NCBI GenBank assembly: GCA_964643725.1
Contig: CAZXTL010000036.1
Location: 1-15,654, forward strand
Source: DYQY01 sp964643725
GTDB lineage: Bacteria; Margulisbacteria; Riflemargulisbacteria; GWF2-35-9; DYQY01
Direction of reading: 5' to 3'
Length of the DNA: 15,654 nt
The notes beneath the pieces were generated by a model, which worked only from the letters and a program-made list of their open reading frames with translations, ran no database searches and had not been told where the DNA came from. Made by a program: the position numbers and the translations under genes. Shown one piece after another: positions 1 to 6,106 of the stretch (positions are counted from its first letter, which is position 1; every line of letters begins with the position of its first letter).

Positions 1-54
1 ATCCCTCTCTCTCCGCCACTTAAGAAATCCAAATGACAAATGACAAAATCCAAA
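1..54. repeat. 54-bp direct repeat, copy 1
   Basis: This 54-bp sequence begins ATCCCTCTCTCTCCGCC and ends with two tandem AAATGAC units followed by AAAATCCAAA. It recurs without mismatch at 225-278. The copy begins at the window edge, so the true repeat may be longer upstream. The two copies bracket a hairpin-rich stretch, giving a unit of 224 bp. No coding sequence is seen. Confidence 0.9.
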
Positions 55-87
55 ACTTAGAAATATGCTTAGTAACTTTAAGGGATT

Positions 88-144
88 TATAGCCAAAGGC
101 TATACTTACAGCTCTGCTGTAAGCGAACCCGACAAAGAGGGTTC
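88..144. other. three abutting stem-loops
   Basis: Three perfect hairpins lie almost end to end. The first is TATAGCC/GGCTATA with a 3-nt loop (88-104). The second is CTTACAGC/GCTGTAAG with a 3-nt loop (105-123). The third is GAACCC/GGGTTC with an 8-nt loop (125-144). There is no T-tract, so this is not a typical intrinsic terminator. It lies between the two 54-bp repeats and reads as a structured intergenic repeat; function is unknown. Confidence 0.75.
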
Positions 145-145
145 A

Positions 146-202
146 GAAATAACTCCGCTTAATGAGAACAAGTATAACGCAGTTCGAATTTAGCGGTTAT
201 CC
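146..202 (-). repeat. dispersed intergenic repeat, copy inverted relative to 1790-1831
   Basis: Two blocks match 1790-1831 in reverse complement: a perfect 17-bp block (146-162, reverse complement TTAAGCGGAGTTATTTC) and a perfect 14-bp block (189-202, reverse complement GGATAACCGCTAAA). The spacer is longer here than in the other copy. The two copies flank gltX in opposite orientation. ATAACTCCGCT and AGCGGTTAT inside this copy could also pair imperfectly. Confidence 0.75.
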
Positions 203-224
203 GCGAAGTCCGAAGGACGAGCAT

Positions 225-278
225 ATCCCTCTCTCTCCGCCACTTAAGAAATCCAAATGACAAATGACAAAATCCAAA
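225..278. repeat. 54-bp direct repeat, copy 2
   Basis: This is an exact second copy of 1-54, in the same orientation, and it diverges immediately after the shared AAAATCCAAA. With copy 1 it brackets the hairpin cluster and the dispersed repeat. Confidence 0.9.
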
Positions 279-294
279 TAATAAATACTCAAAG

Positions 295-316
295 ATTCTT
301 GACTCGAGTCAAGAAT
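295..316. promoter_or_regulatory. 22-bp perfect palindrome upstream of gltX
   Basis: Half-sites ATTCTTGACTC and GAGTCAAGAAT are exact reverse complements with no spacer, centred on CTCGAG. An 8-bp palindrome, TTGATCAA, follows at 321-328. The centre lies about 90 bp before the -10 of gltX. The symmetry suggests a dimeric regulator site or a repeat remnant. No regulator can be named. Confidence 0.5.
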
Positions 317-360
317 TGACTTGATCAATAAACACGAACAGCCACCAGACTAACCCCATC

Positions 361-400
361 CATTGAACCATTGAACTATTGAACTATTGAACTGTATAAT
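361..400 (+). promoter_or_regulatory. gltX promoter: octamer array plus TATAAT
   Basis: Four tandem 8-bp units (CATTGAAC twice, then TATTGAAC twice; 361-392) run straight into a perfect -10 hexamer TATAAT at 395-400. Every octamer contains the -35-like TTGAAC, and the one at 371-376 stands 18 bp from the -10. The ATG follows the -10 after only 6 nt (ACCCCC), so transcription should begin at or next to the start codon, giving a leaderless mRNA. The same architecture recurs at 12242-12280. Confidence 0.7.
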
Positions 401-406
401 ACCCCC

Positions 407-1621
407 ATGATAATCACTCGTTTTGCACCAAGTCCAACAGGAAACTTACACATTGGTGGAGCTAGAACTGCTCTATTTAATTACCTTTATGCAAAACACT
501 GTAATGGCAAATTCCTGCTTCGTTTTGAGGATACAGATGCCGAAAGATCCAAGGAAGAATACGCAACACAAATAAAAGAAGCTTTAAGATGGATAGGAAT
601 AAATTGGGATAATGAAGATATTCCATATCAATCCAAAAGATTACACATTTATGAATCATATAAAGATCACTTATTAGAAAAAGGACTAGCATACAAAAAA
701 GATGGGGCAATCTATTTAAAAGGCAAAGATAATGTAGAGGATTTCGTTATTTGGAGATCAGACGGTATGCCTATCTTCCATTTTACTGTAGTAATTGATG
801 ACCATGAAATGAATGTGAACTGTATTATTAGAGGCGTAGATCATTTAACAAATACTGATAAACACAAAATCATATATGACTATTTAGGTTTCCCAAAACC
901 AGTATGGCACCATATACCACTAATTGTTGATGAAAACGATAAACCACTTAGTAAAAGAAGAGATGATGCTAGCGTTACCTTCTACCAAGAAAAAGAATAT
1001 ATCCCAGAAGCAGTCATGAATTATCTTTCTCGTTTAGGATGGGGCCATGGCAACCAGGAGATTTTTACTGAAAAAGAATTAATAGAATTCTTTGATGTTA
1101 ATAAAGTTTCCAAAAACCCAGCTAAAATTGATTTTAAAAAACTAAATTGGCTTAACTCTCAATATATAACTAATGCTGATTCCTCCTTCTTTAAACAATA
1201 CCCAAAATACCCAAACATTCTAAAGGCTGTTGATCACTCAGAAAGATCTGAAACTTGCAAAGAATGTCTAAAGAAATTACAAGCTAAAGCGTTCACCTTA
1301 CAAGAACTTAACGATATGTTAGATCCTTTTGTGAATGACTTCAAAGCAAATAAAGAACTACTAAAAGAGTATCAAGTATTCATCTTAGGATTATTACCAC
1401 AAATAAAAAAAGTACTAGAAAATATCCCACAAGAAAAATGGACAGAACATGAGTTGGATGAAAAGCTTAACCAGCTAGTAACCAATAATAACCTTAACTT
1501 TAAAGACATTGCTATGCCTTTAAGAGAACTAATGACAGGACAAAAAAAGTCTCTCGGCATTGGAGAAATATTATTCTACTTAGGTAGAAAGACGGTACTT
1601 AGTAGACTTCATATACTTTAA
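407..1621 (+). CDS. gltX: glutamyl-tRNA synthetase, compact form
   Basis: Class I aminoacyl-tRNA synthetase that charges tRNA-Glu with glutamate in the cytoplasm. Visible are PSPTGNLHIGG with the HIGH-type motif at residues 15-18, FEDTD at 40-44, a WRSDG...VVIDDHEM stretch at 116-134, and the KMSKS-type PLSKR at 180-184. The C-terminal anticodon-binding part ends with the family-typical DIAMPLRELMTG. At 404 residues it is shorter than the usual 465-490. The shortfall falls mainly between residues 95 and 112, where most bacterial enzymes carry a zinc-binding or linker insertion; this protein goes straight from YKKDGAIYL to the SDG block. The start is fixed by TATAAT 6 nt upstream and the absence of coding sequence before it. 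No Shine-Dalgarno is present. The gene is monocistronic by spacing. Whether it is discriminating for tRNA-Glu cannot be read here. Confidence 0.95.
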   Translation: MIITRFAPSPTGNLHIGGARTALFNYLYAKHCNGKFLLRFEDTDAERSKEEYATQIKEALRWIGINWDNEDIPYQSKRLHIYESYKDHLLEKGLAYKKDGAIYLKGKDNVEDFVIWRSDGMPIFHFTVVIDDHEMNVNCIIRGVDHLTNTDKHKIIYDYLGFPKPVWHHIPLIVDENDKPLSKRRDDASVTFYQEKEYIPEAVMNYLSRLGWGHGNQEIFTEKELIEFFDVNKVSKNPAKIDFKKLNWLNSQYITNADSSFFKQYPKYPNILKAVDHSERSETCKECLKKLQAKAFTLQELNDMLDPFVNDFKANKELLKEYQVFILGLLPQIKKVLENIPQEKWTEHELDEKLNQLVTNNNLNFKDIAMPLRELMTGQKKSLGIGEILFYLGRKTVLSRLHIL

Positions 1622-1624
1622 TTT

Positions 1625-1669
1625 GTTACTTTTTTTGATCAAAAGTAACTCAAAAAACAATCTTTTTTT
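1625..1669 (+). terminator. possible gltX terminator
   Basis: Four bases after the gltX stop, GTTACTTTT (1625-1633) pairs perfectly with AAAAGTAAC (1641-1649) around a 7-nt loop. A run of eight T follows at 1662-1669, about 12 nt beyond the stem. The stem is AT-rich and the T-run is displaced, so this is a weak or non-canonical terminator. Confidence 0.4.
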
Positions 1670-1688
1670 TATTAATTTCACTAAAATT

Positions 1689-2002
1689 GCTATATTAAAA
1701 GTAAACTTTTAAATTCTTTTACAATAAGGGGTTCCGCACCCCTTATTAATCCCCTCATCCCTGAGTAAACATACTCGCTTTTAGCTCGTGGATAACCGCT
1801 AAACTCGTACCTCGTTAAGCGGAGTTATTTCCGCTTCATTAAAATCTGGAATATTTCTTATCACCTTGTGAGATAATGCCATCTTCATAATTTAGCACTC
1901 AACCTGCAGGAGCATTGCCTTGCTATGGTTTTCTTATTTAGCACCGATAAATGATTACGAAATATCAACGATTTTATATTTGCTCAAAAAACTCAGGGAT
2001 AT
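1689..2002 (+). repeat. left arm of diverged inverted repeat flanking two envelope genes
   Basis: This non-coding stretch aligns in reverse complement with 3333-3584. Shared blocks, in order, are ATTAAAAGT.AACTTTT, ATTCTTTTAC, a 9-bp-stem hairpin (1723-1747), CATTAAAAT, ATTTCT.ATCACC, GGAGCATTGC, TAAATGATT.CGAAAT and ATTTTATATTTGCTCA. The left arm has extra sequence around 1755-1831 that matches the repeat near gltX (146-202). The AATAAGGGG/CCCCTTATT hairpin sits exactly where the right arm has a different but equally perfect 9-bp stem. No gene is seen in 1622-2132. Confidence 0.75.
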
Positions 2003-2099
2003 TTTTTTAATAGTGGAACTACACAAACATTGCTCGGTCGATTAAATGCCAAATCCAAACAAATTGCATTATGCCTCAAATAATGTTAGGTTATAAACA

Positions 2100-2125
2100 T
2101 ATACTAGAAATATACTTTTAAGGAG
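2100..2125 (+). promoter_or_regulatory. -10 candidate and Shine-Dalgarno of the 2133 gene
   Basis: TATACT at 2100-2105 would place the transcript start near 2112, leaving about 20 nt of leader that includes AAGGAG at 2120-2125, 7 nt before the ATG. No good -35 is visible. This gene has a conventional leader, unlike gltX and tsaD. Confidence 0.45.
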
Positions 2126-2132
2126 TAACCCC

Positions 2133-2939
2133 ATGAAATATAAGCTTTTTGTTCTTTTTATGTTGCTTTCTTTATCTTTTCCAGATACTTATTTCTTGAA
2201 AAGTGGAGAAACTATAAGCGGAGAATTTATTAAAAACACAAACGGGATAACAATATTAAAAACAAAATATGGTGAATTGAAAATTGACAATACAAACATA
2301 AATAAAATTGAATACTCCCAACAAAACATAAATAATAATAATAAAATACAAATGATTGCATACCCCTTACTAGAAGACTATTCCCTATATAAAAAAAATA
2401 GAAGATTAACTAATGGCTACACATCCTTAGCATTTAGTGGCTTATTTTTGTTTCTTGGAGGTAGCTCAAATGAAGAATCAACAAAACAATATGCATATAT
2501 TTGTTCTGGTATTTTTGCAGGTTCTGGGGCTTATTCTCTACTTTTAGAATCAAAAGCTGAACAAGATATTAAAAGTTTAAAAGAAATACAGGATGAAAAC
2601 CAAAAAGAAATGAGAGCAACGTTATTATTACAAACTTACGCTAAAGAAGGCAGAAATGAAAGAATATTAGGTGCTGCATTAAGCGCTGCCTTAAGCATTT
2701 ACTACGTTGCAGGGCAACCATTAAATGATTATTCTTTTAATGGCTCTTATTATGTTGCTCAAAAAAGCTCTTATAACATGTATTACGGCTTATTATTCGG
2801 AGCTTATGCTTTATACTATGGGTTAATAGAAAGTAAAGAGGAGGAAATATTAAATATTTACAATAAAGAAAAATCTTCTAATTTTGTTTTAAATACAAAT
2901 CCACAACAAACTTCAGTTGAATTAAACTATAATTTTTAA
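2133..2939 (+). CDS. secreted or envelope protein of unknown function
   Basis: I do not recognise a named family. The 268 residues start with a signal-peptide-like segment (residues 1-17, KYKLFVLFMLLSLSF). An N-terminal domain follows at about 19-61 with the pattern LKSGETISGEF...ILKTKYGELKID...INKIEY. This resembles small beta-rich modules found at the front of some envelope proteins, where an LxxG(x)xxxG strand pair precedes an isoleucine-rich strand. After an asparagine-rich linker (65-70) come four hydrophobic, glycine- and tyrosine-rich stretches (about 96-111, 119-138, 177-195, 214-231) around a charged, probably helical segment (139-176). The chain ends VELNYNF. A terminal Phe after an alternating segment is seen in outer-membrane proteins, but the inner hydrophobic stretches equally suit membrane helices. 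AAGGAG lies 7 nt upstream. It is followed after 15 nt by the lipoprotein gene. Confidence 0.75.
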   Translation: MKYKLFVLFMLLSLSFPDTYFLKSGETISGEFIKNTNGITILKTKYGELKIDNTNINKIEYSQQNINNNNKIQMIAYPLLEDYSLYKKNRRLTNGYTSLAFSGLFLFLGGSSNEESTKQYAYICSGIFAGSGAYSLLLESKAEQDIKSLKEIQDENQKEMRATLLLQTYAKEGRNERILGAALSAALSIYYVAGQPLNDYSFNGSYYVAQKSSYNMYYGLLFGAYALYYGLIESKEEEILNIYNKEKSSNFVLNTNPQQTSVELNYNF

Positions 2940-2954
2940 TGTTACTTTCTTAAA

Positions 2955-3320
2955 ATGAACTATAAAAAATATTTAGCCTCTATATTAATCTTGATTTCAC
3001 TATTTTTGATGTCATGTTCAATCAAGACTAATCAAAAACCTAGTATAAAAATTCAGGATACTGTTAATTACCTTACCGAGGACAATAAAATAATTAAAGC
3101 AACCTATTACACTTTATCGGATAACAGTTTGGAGTTTGTTAAAGTAGTTCTACCAAATGGAAACAAATACACACTGCCAAGATTATTGTCCGCATCTGGT
3201 GTTAGATATTCAAATGACTATAAATTAGTTTGGTGGATAAAAGGAAACATAGCATTTTGCGAAGAACGTTTAGAAAATGGTGAATGGAAAATCAAATACA
3301 AAAACTGTATAAAACAATAA
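2955..3320 (+). CDS. MliC-like lipoprotein (putative C-type lysozyme inhibitor)
   Basis: The 121-residue protein has an n-region (MNYKKY), a hydrophobic core and a lipobox LMSC with the lipidated Cys at residue 21. The mature part ends with the hallmark of the MliC family (PF09864): SASGVRYS (79-86), then VWWIKGNIAF (91-100) and a terminal KNC. Known members are periplasmic or outer-membrane lipoproteins that plug the active site of C-type lysozymes and so protect peptidoglycan. The family call rests on motif recognition only, and its usual N-terminal cysteine pair is not obvious. It lies 15 nt after the preceding envelope gene, so the two are probably co-transcribed. No Shine-Dalgarno is evident, which suggests coupling or a weak start. 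Confidence 0.7.
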   Translation: MNYKKYLASILILISLFLMSCSIKTNQKPSIKIQDTVNYLTEDNKIIKATYYTLSDNSLEFVKVVLPNGNKYTLPRLLSASGVRYSNDYKLVWWIKGNIAFCEERLENGEWKIKYKNCIKQ

Positions 3321-3332
3321 CAATTGTATATA

Positions 3333-3584
3333 GTGTCCCGAAGCATACTGAGCAAATATAAAATTGTAGAAATTTCGAAATCATTTAACAACAATTAATA
3401 AAAAAATGTTTGCAAAGCAATGCTCCCGCAGGTTTTGAATTTGTAGTGAAAAGAAAAGTGACTCACAGGGTGATGAGAAATTTCCCAAATTTTAATGCAG
3501 CGAATTAGCGAAGGGACTAGCGGATTGTTAAGGTCGGCAATGAGACCTTAACGTAAAAGAATATAAAAGTTCACTTTTAATTTA
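3333..3584 (-). repeat. right arm of diverged inverted repeat
   Basis: This is the reverse-complement counterpart of 1689-2002, shorter because it lacks the extra block near 1755-1831. Its hairpin, GTTAAGGTC (3527-3535) with GACCTTAAC (3544-3552), differs from the left-arm stem at four of nine pairs and every change is compensated. AAAAGT/ACTTTT is conserved as a small hairpin in both arms. No gene is seen in 3321-3667; the rest is the tsaD promoter region. Confidence 0.75.
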
Positions 3585-3655
3585 GCCATATTAGTTCCAC
3601 TAACTAAAATAATTTATTAAAAAACCGACACTTTCTCAATAACTAAATAACAAGC

Positions 3656-3661
3656 TATAAT
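3656..3661 (+). promoter_or_regulatory. tsaD -10 box, leaderless arrangement
   Basis: A perfect TATAAT is followed by AACCCC and then the ATG at 3668, the same 6-nt distance as for gltX. There is no Shine-Dalgarno. The -35 region is weak (a TTTCTC-like hexamer about 18 bp upstream). Confidence 0.6.
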
Positions 3662-3667
3662 AACCCC

Positions 3668-4684
3668 ATGAAAAAAATACTAACAATCGGCATTGAATCT
3701 TCCTGTGATGAAACCTCTGTTGCGCTTGTTGAGAACGGCAACAAAGTTATAACCAATGTTATCTTCTCTCAGATTAAAGACCATCAAAAATATGGCGGAG
3801 TAGTCCCAGAAATGGCCTCAAGGCTACATGTAATGAACATAATCCCTTGTCTTCAAAAAGCCATTCAAGAAGCAGGAGTTAAAAAAGAAGACATTGACCT
3901 AATAGCAACGACCAAAGGACCTGGTCTTCTTGGCGCTCTTAGTACTGGACTTGCTGCCGCTAAAACTCTTGCGTATACCCTCAAAAAACCATTCATTGCT
4001 GTCCACCATTTAGAAGGACATATCTATTCTAATCTTTTAGACGACAATGCCAACTTCGAATACCCATGCGTTGCACTTGTGGCCTCTGGTGGCCATACCC
4101 AACTTATCTTGATTACTGAACCTTTTGACTACCAACTTATTAGCAATACCTTGGACGATGCTATTGGTGAGGCATTTGATAAATCAGCTAGAATTGCAGG
4201 ACTTGGCTATCCTGGTGGACCAATTATAGATAAACTCGCGCAAGAAGGAAACCCCAAAAAATACAGATTCCCTTCTGTCAAAACAGCAAACCCGCTAGAC
4301 TTCAGTTTTAGTGGACTAAAAACAGCTGCACTTAATTTAAGTAAAGAACTAAACCTTCTACAGCAACCTAAAGACAGCGAAATAATGAAGGACTTTTGTG
4401 CTTCACTTCAAGATAGACTTGTTTCAGAGCTTACTAGCAAAACCTTCAAGGCTGCAGAACAATACAAAGTTAAACAAATAATAATCGCTGGCGGGGTAGC
4501 TGCTAATTCTTTCTTAAGAAAAATACTTACAGAACGAAAGGACCTAAATGTTTCTGTGCCACCATTAAAATACTGTACGGATAACGCAGCAATGATTGCT
4601 TGTGCTGGCAACTATAGATATTTAAATGGGGAAACCTCAACCTTGGACATTGAACCAAAAGCTAACTTAAATTTGTTCCAGTAA
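3668..4684 (+). CDS. tsaD: tRNA N6-adenosine threonylcarbamoyltransferase
   Basis: Transfers the threonylcarbamoyl group from threonylcarbamoyl-AMP to A37 of tRNAs that read ANN codons, working with TsaB and TsaE, which are not in this window. The ASKHA-fold protein shows GIESSCDETSVAL at residues 8-20, GPGLLGAL at 84-91, the metal-binding HxxxH as HHLEGH (113-118), VASGGHTQL (138-146), the substrate loop with DDAIGEAFDK (163-172), GYPGGP (180-185), and the C-terminal AGGVAANSFLR plus CTDNAAMIA with the metal-binding Asp near 305. The length of 338 is normal. The start is supported by the -10 box 6 nt upstream; no other start fits. It is flanked by the repeat arm upstream and converges on trpA downstream. 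Confidence 0.97.
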   Translation: MKKILTIGIESSCDETSVALVENGNKVITNVIFSQIKDHQKYGGVVPEMASRLHVMNIIPCLQKAIQEAGVKKEDIDLIATTKGPGLLGALSTGLAAAKTLAYTLKKPFIAVHHLEGHIYSNLLDDNANFEYPCVALVASGGHTQLILITEPFDYQLISNTLDDAIGEAFDKSARIAGLGYPGGPIIDKLAQEGNPKKYRFPSVKTANPLDFSFSGLKTAALNLSKELNLLQQPKDSEIMKDFCASLQDRLVSELTSKTFKAAEQYKVKQIIIAGGVAANSFLRKILTERKDLNVSVPPLKYCTDNAAMIACAGNYRYLNGETSTLDIEPKANLNLFQ

Positions 4685-4965
4685 TAATCCAAGTAATCAT
4701 TCTATTTTGGACCATAACATTGTATTTTTTTCTTAAAATCTCAGGTGCTTTGATTTTCATGTTATCCTCCAACCCTCACCAACGGAACAAACCATAAACT
4801 TCTAATAAATTATATTGCCGTTACCTCTCCTAGCAGAGAGGCCTAGTCGCAACTTTATCGAAGAATTACAAGAAAAGCTTTATTCTCATAATTACATCTA
4901 TATTTAACCTATTCCCTTTATCGAGAATTCTTAAACATTTTTTTCATCGAAAATTATGGATATAA
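4685..4965. other. tsaD/trpA convergent intergenic region
   Basis: The 281 bp between two convergent genes hold no gene I can support firmly. A CCTCTC/GAGAGG hairpin (4824-4829 with 4836-4841, 6-nt loop) is the best structure and could help stop transcription on either side, though no T-run follows it. TTTATCGA(A/G)-like motifs recur near 4854, 4917 and 4944. On the minus strand a GGAGG is followed after 5 nt by an ATG at 4760 that opens a 32-codon frame ending at 4662, inside tsaD. Confidence 0.5.
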
Positions 4966-5718
4966 CTAACTCTTAATAGAAATTAAAAATTCTCGTACTG
5001 AATTTATTCCTTCTGTATTAAATAAATTTAAAACATGGCTACCGATAACGGCTCCATCCGAAATATTCTTAAGTTGATTTATATGTTCGTTAGAAGAAAT
5101 CCCAAAACCAGCTAACACAGGAAGAGTTGTCTTTTGTTTTAGTTGCTGCACAAAAGATTTCCCTTGTGTGCTTATCTCTTTACCCGCGCCAGTAATACCT
5201 ACCTTAAGAGTAGTATACATAAAACCCTTGGATATTTTAATTATCTCTCTAAGTCTATTCTCCTCAATATCTGGAGAAACCACTTGTATGGCGTATACTC
5301 CTACTTCATCTGCTGTTTTAATATACTCTAACCTCTCATCAAAAGGTATATCTGGAATTATGAGCCCATCTATCCCAACATTGGAACAATCATTTATAAA
5401 TCTCTTTAACCCGTATCTGAAGGGAATATTAGCATAACTCATAAAAAGTAAAGGGATTGTTATTTTACCCCTCACAGAAGCAACCAAATCAAAGCAATCT
5501 TTGACAGTTATCCCATTATCTAATGCCTGCTGACTTGCCTCCATAATAGTAGGGCCATCTGCCAAAGGATCAGAAAAAGGTATTTGGATTTCAATTAAAT
5601 CAACACCACTTTCAGCCATCATTAAAATAAGTTCTCGACAAGTGTTTACGTCCGGATACCCAGCCACAACATGAGTCATAATGTTAAACTTGCCTTTTAT
5701 GTTATCTATTCTATTCAT
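4966..5718 (-). CDS. trpA: tryptophan synthase alpha subunit
   Basis: Cleaves indole-3-glycerol phosphate to indole and glyceraldehyde 3-phosphate, passing indole to TrpB through the alpha2-beta2 tunnel. The TIM-barrel protein shows THVVAGYPD at residues 15-23 and IEIQIPFSDPLADGP at 42-56. The catalytic pair is Glu43 and Asp54, equivalent to Glu49 and Asp60 of the E. coli enzyme. Gln replaces the usual Gly in ELGIPFSDP. Further motifs are GLIIPDIPF, TTLKVGITG and the phosphate-binding AGFGIS and GAVIGSHVL. At 250 residues it is slightly short but complete. It is the last gene of the trp operon. Its ATG overlaps the end of the DUF559 frame by 8 nt, and the purine-rich GGGGAGAGG just before it comes from the downstream terminal repeat of the inserted unit. 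Confidence 0.96.
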   Translation of the reverse strand: MNRIDNIKGKFNIMTHVVAGYPDVNTCRELILMMAESGVDLIEIQIPFSDPLADGPTIMEASQQALDNGITVKDCFDLVASVRGKITIPLLFMSYANIPFRYGLKRFINDCSNVGIDGLIIPDIPFDERLEYIKTADEVGVYAIQVVSPDIEENRLREIIKISKGFMYTTLKVGITGAGKEISTQGKSFVQQLKQKTTLPVLAGFGISSNEHINQLKNISDGAVIGSHVLNLFNTEGINSVREFLISIKS

Positions 5719-6106
5719 GCCTCTCCCCTAGCCCCTCTCCATCTAAATTAGACGGAGAGGGGAATTTTTCTATACTCTCTAGTACTCCTAATAAATCTCC
5801 ATCTACTTGTTCATTACTAAATCTTAAAATACTAAACCCAAGTTTCCCAATTATCTCTGATCGAAAAGTATCATACTCATATTTTTTCTCATGAATTAAA
5901 CCATCTATCTCAACAACCAATTTCTTACTTGGAACATAAAAATCAGCTACAAAAATTTTCATTTTATTCTTTTCCTTATACTTAATTGGATACTGTCTTT
6001 TAACCTTAAAACCTAATAAATTACGTCTAACAGACTTCCAAACTATATCTTCTGCAACTGTTTGATTCTTTCTCAAATTTCTAATGATTTCTTTTATAGT
6101 TGACAT
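5711..6106 (-). CDS. DUF559 nuclease-like protein inserted between trpB and trpA
   Basis: A 131-residue protein of the DUF559 family (PF04480), which is related to the very-short-patch-repair and restriction-endonuclease-like folds. The N-terminal helix pattern is RNLRKNQTVAEDIVWKSVR (9-27). A putative catalytic core follows: VADFYVPSKKLVVEIDGLIH (53-72), with Asp55, Glu66, Asp68 and His72 as likely metal or catalytic residues. The family-typical ILRFSNEQV lies at 93-101. The last 15 or so residues (PSPSNLDGEGLGERHE) are encoded by the downstream terminal repeat. The start at 6106 has an AGGGGG Shine-Dalgarno supplied by the upstream repeat. The frame overlaps the trpB end by 13 nt and the trpA start by 8 nt, so it is translated as part of the operon. 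It has no known role in tryptophan synthesis; a selfish endonuclease is inferred, not shown. Confidence 0.85.
   Translation of the reverse strand: MSTIKEIIRNLRKNQTVAEDIVWKSVRRNLLGFKVKRQYPIKYKEKNKMKIFVADFYVPSKKLVVEIDGLIHEKKYEYDTFRSEIIGKLGFSILRFSNEQVDGDLLGVLESIEKFPSPSNLDGEGLGERHE
5720..5766. repeat. terminal repeat of unit A, trpA side
   Basis: The head CCTCTCCCCTAG is followed by a hairpin: CCCCTCTCC (5732-5740) pairs with GGAGAGGGG (5754-5762), and the inner TCTAA/TTAGA extends the stem past one mismatch. It encodes the C-terminus of the DUF559 protein and gives trpA its GGGGAGAGG start context. Confidence 0.8.

Noticed and set aside
88..144. Integron attC site
   Set aside because: There is no RYYYAAC/GTTRRRY core pair and no integrase; the structure is three separate simple hairpins.
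1..278. CRISPR array
   Set aside because: There are only two copies of a 54-bp repeat, 170 bp apart, with no regular spacers and no cas genes.
361..392. Tandem octamers as a CRISPR-like or plasmid iteron array
   Set aside because: The units are contiguous 8-mers with no spacers, end exactly at a -10 box and recur before another gene; a promoter role fits better and no replication gene is nearby.
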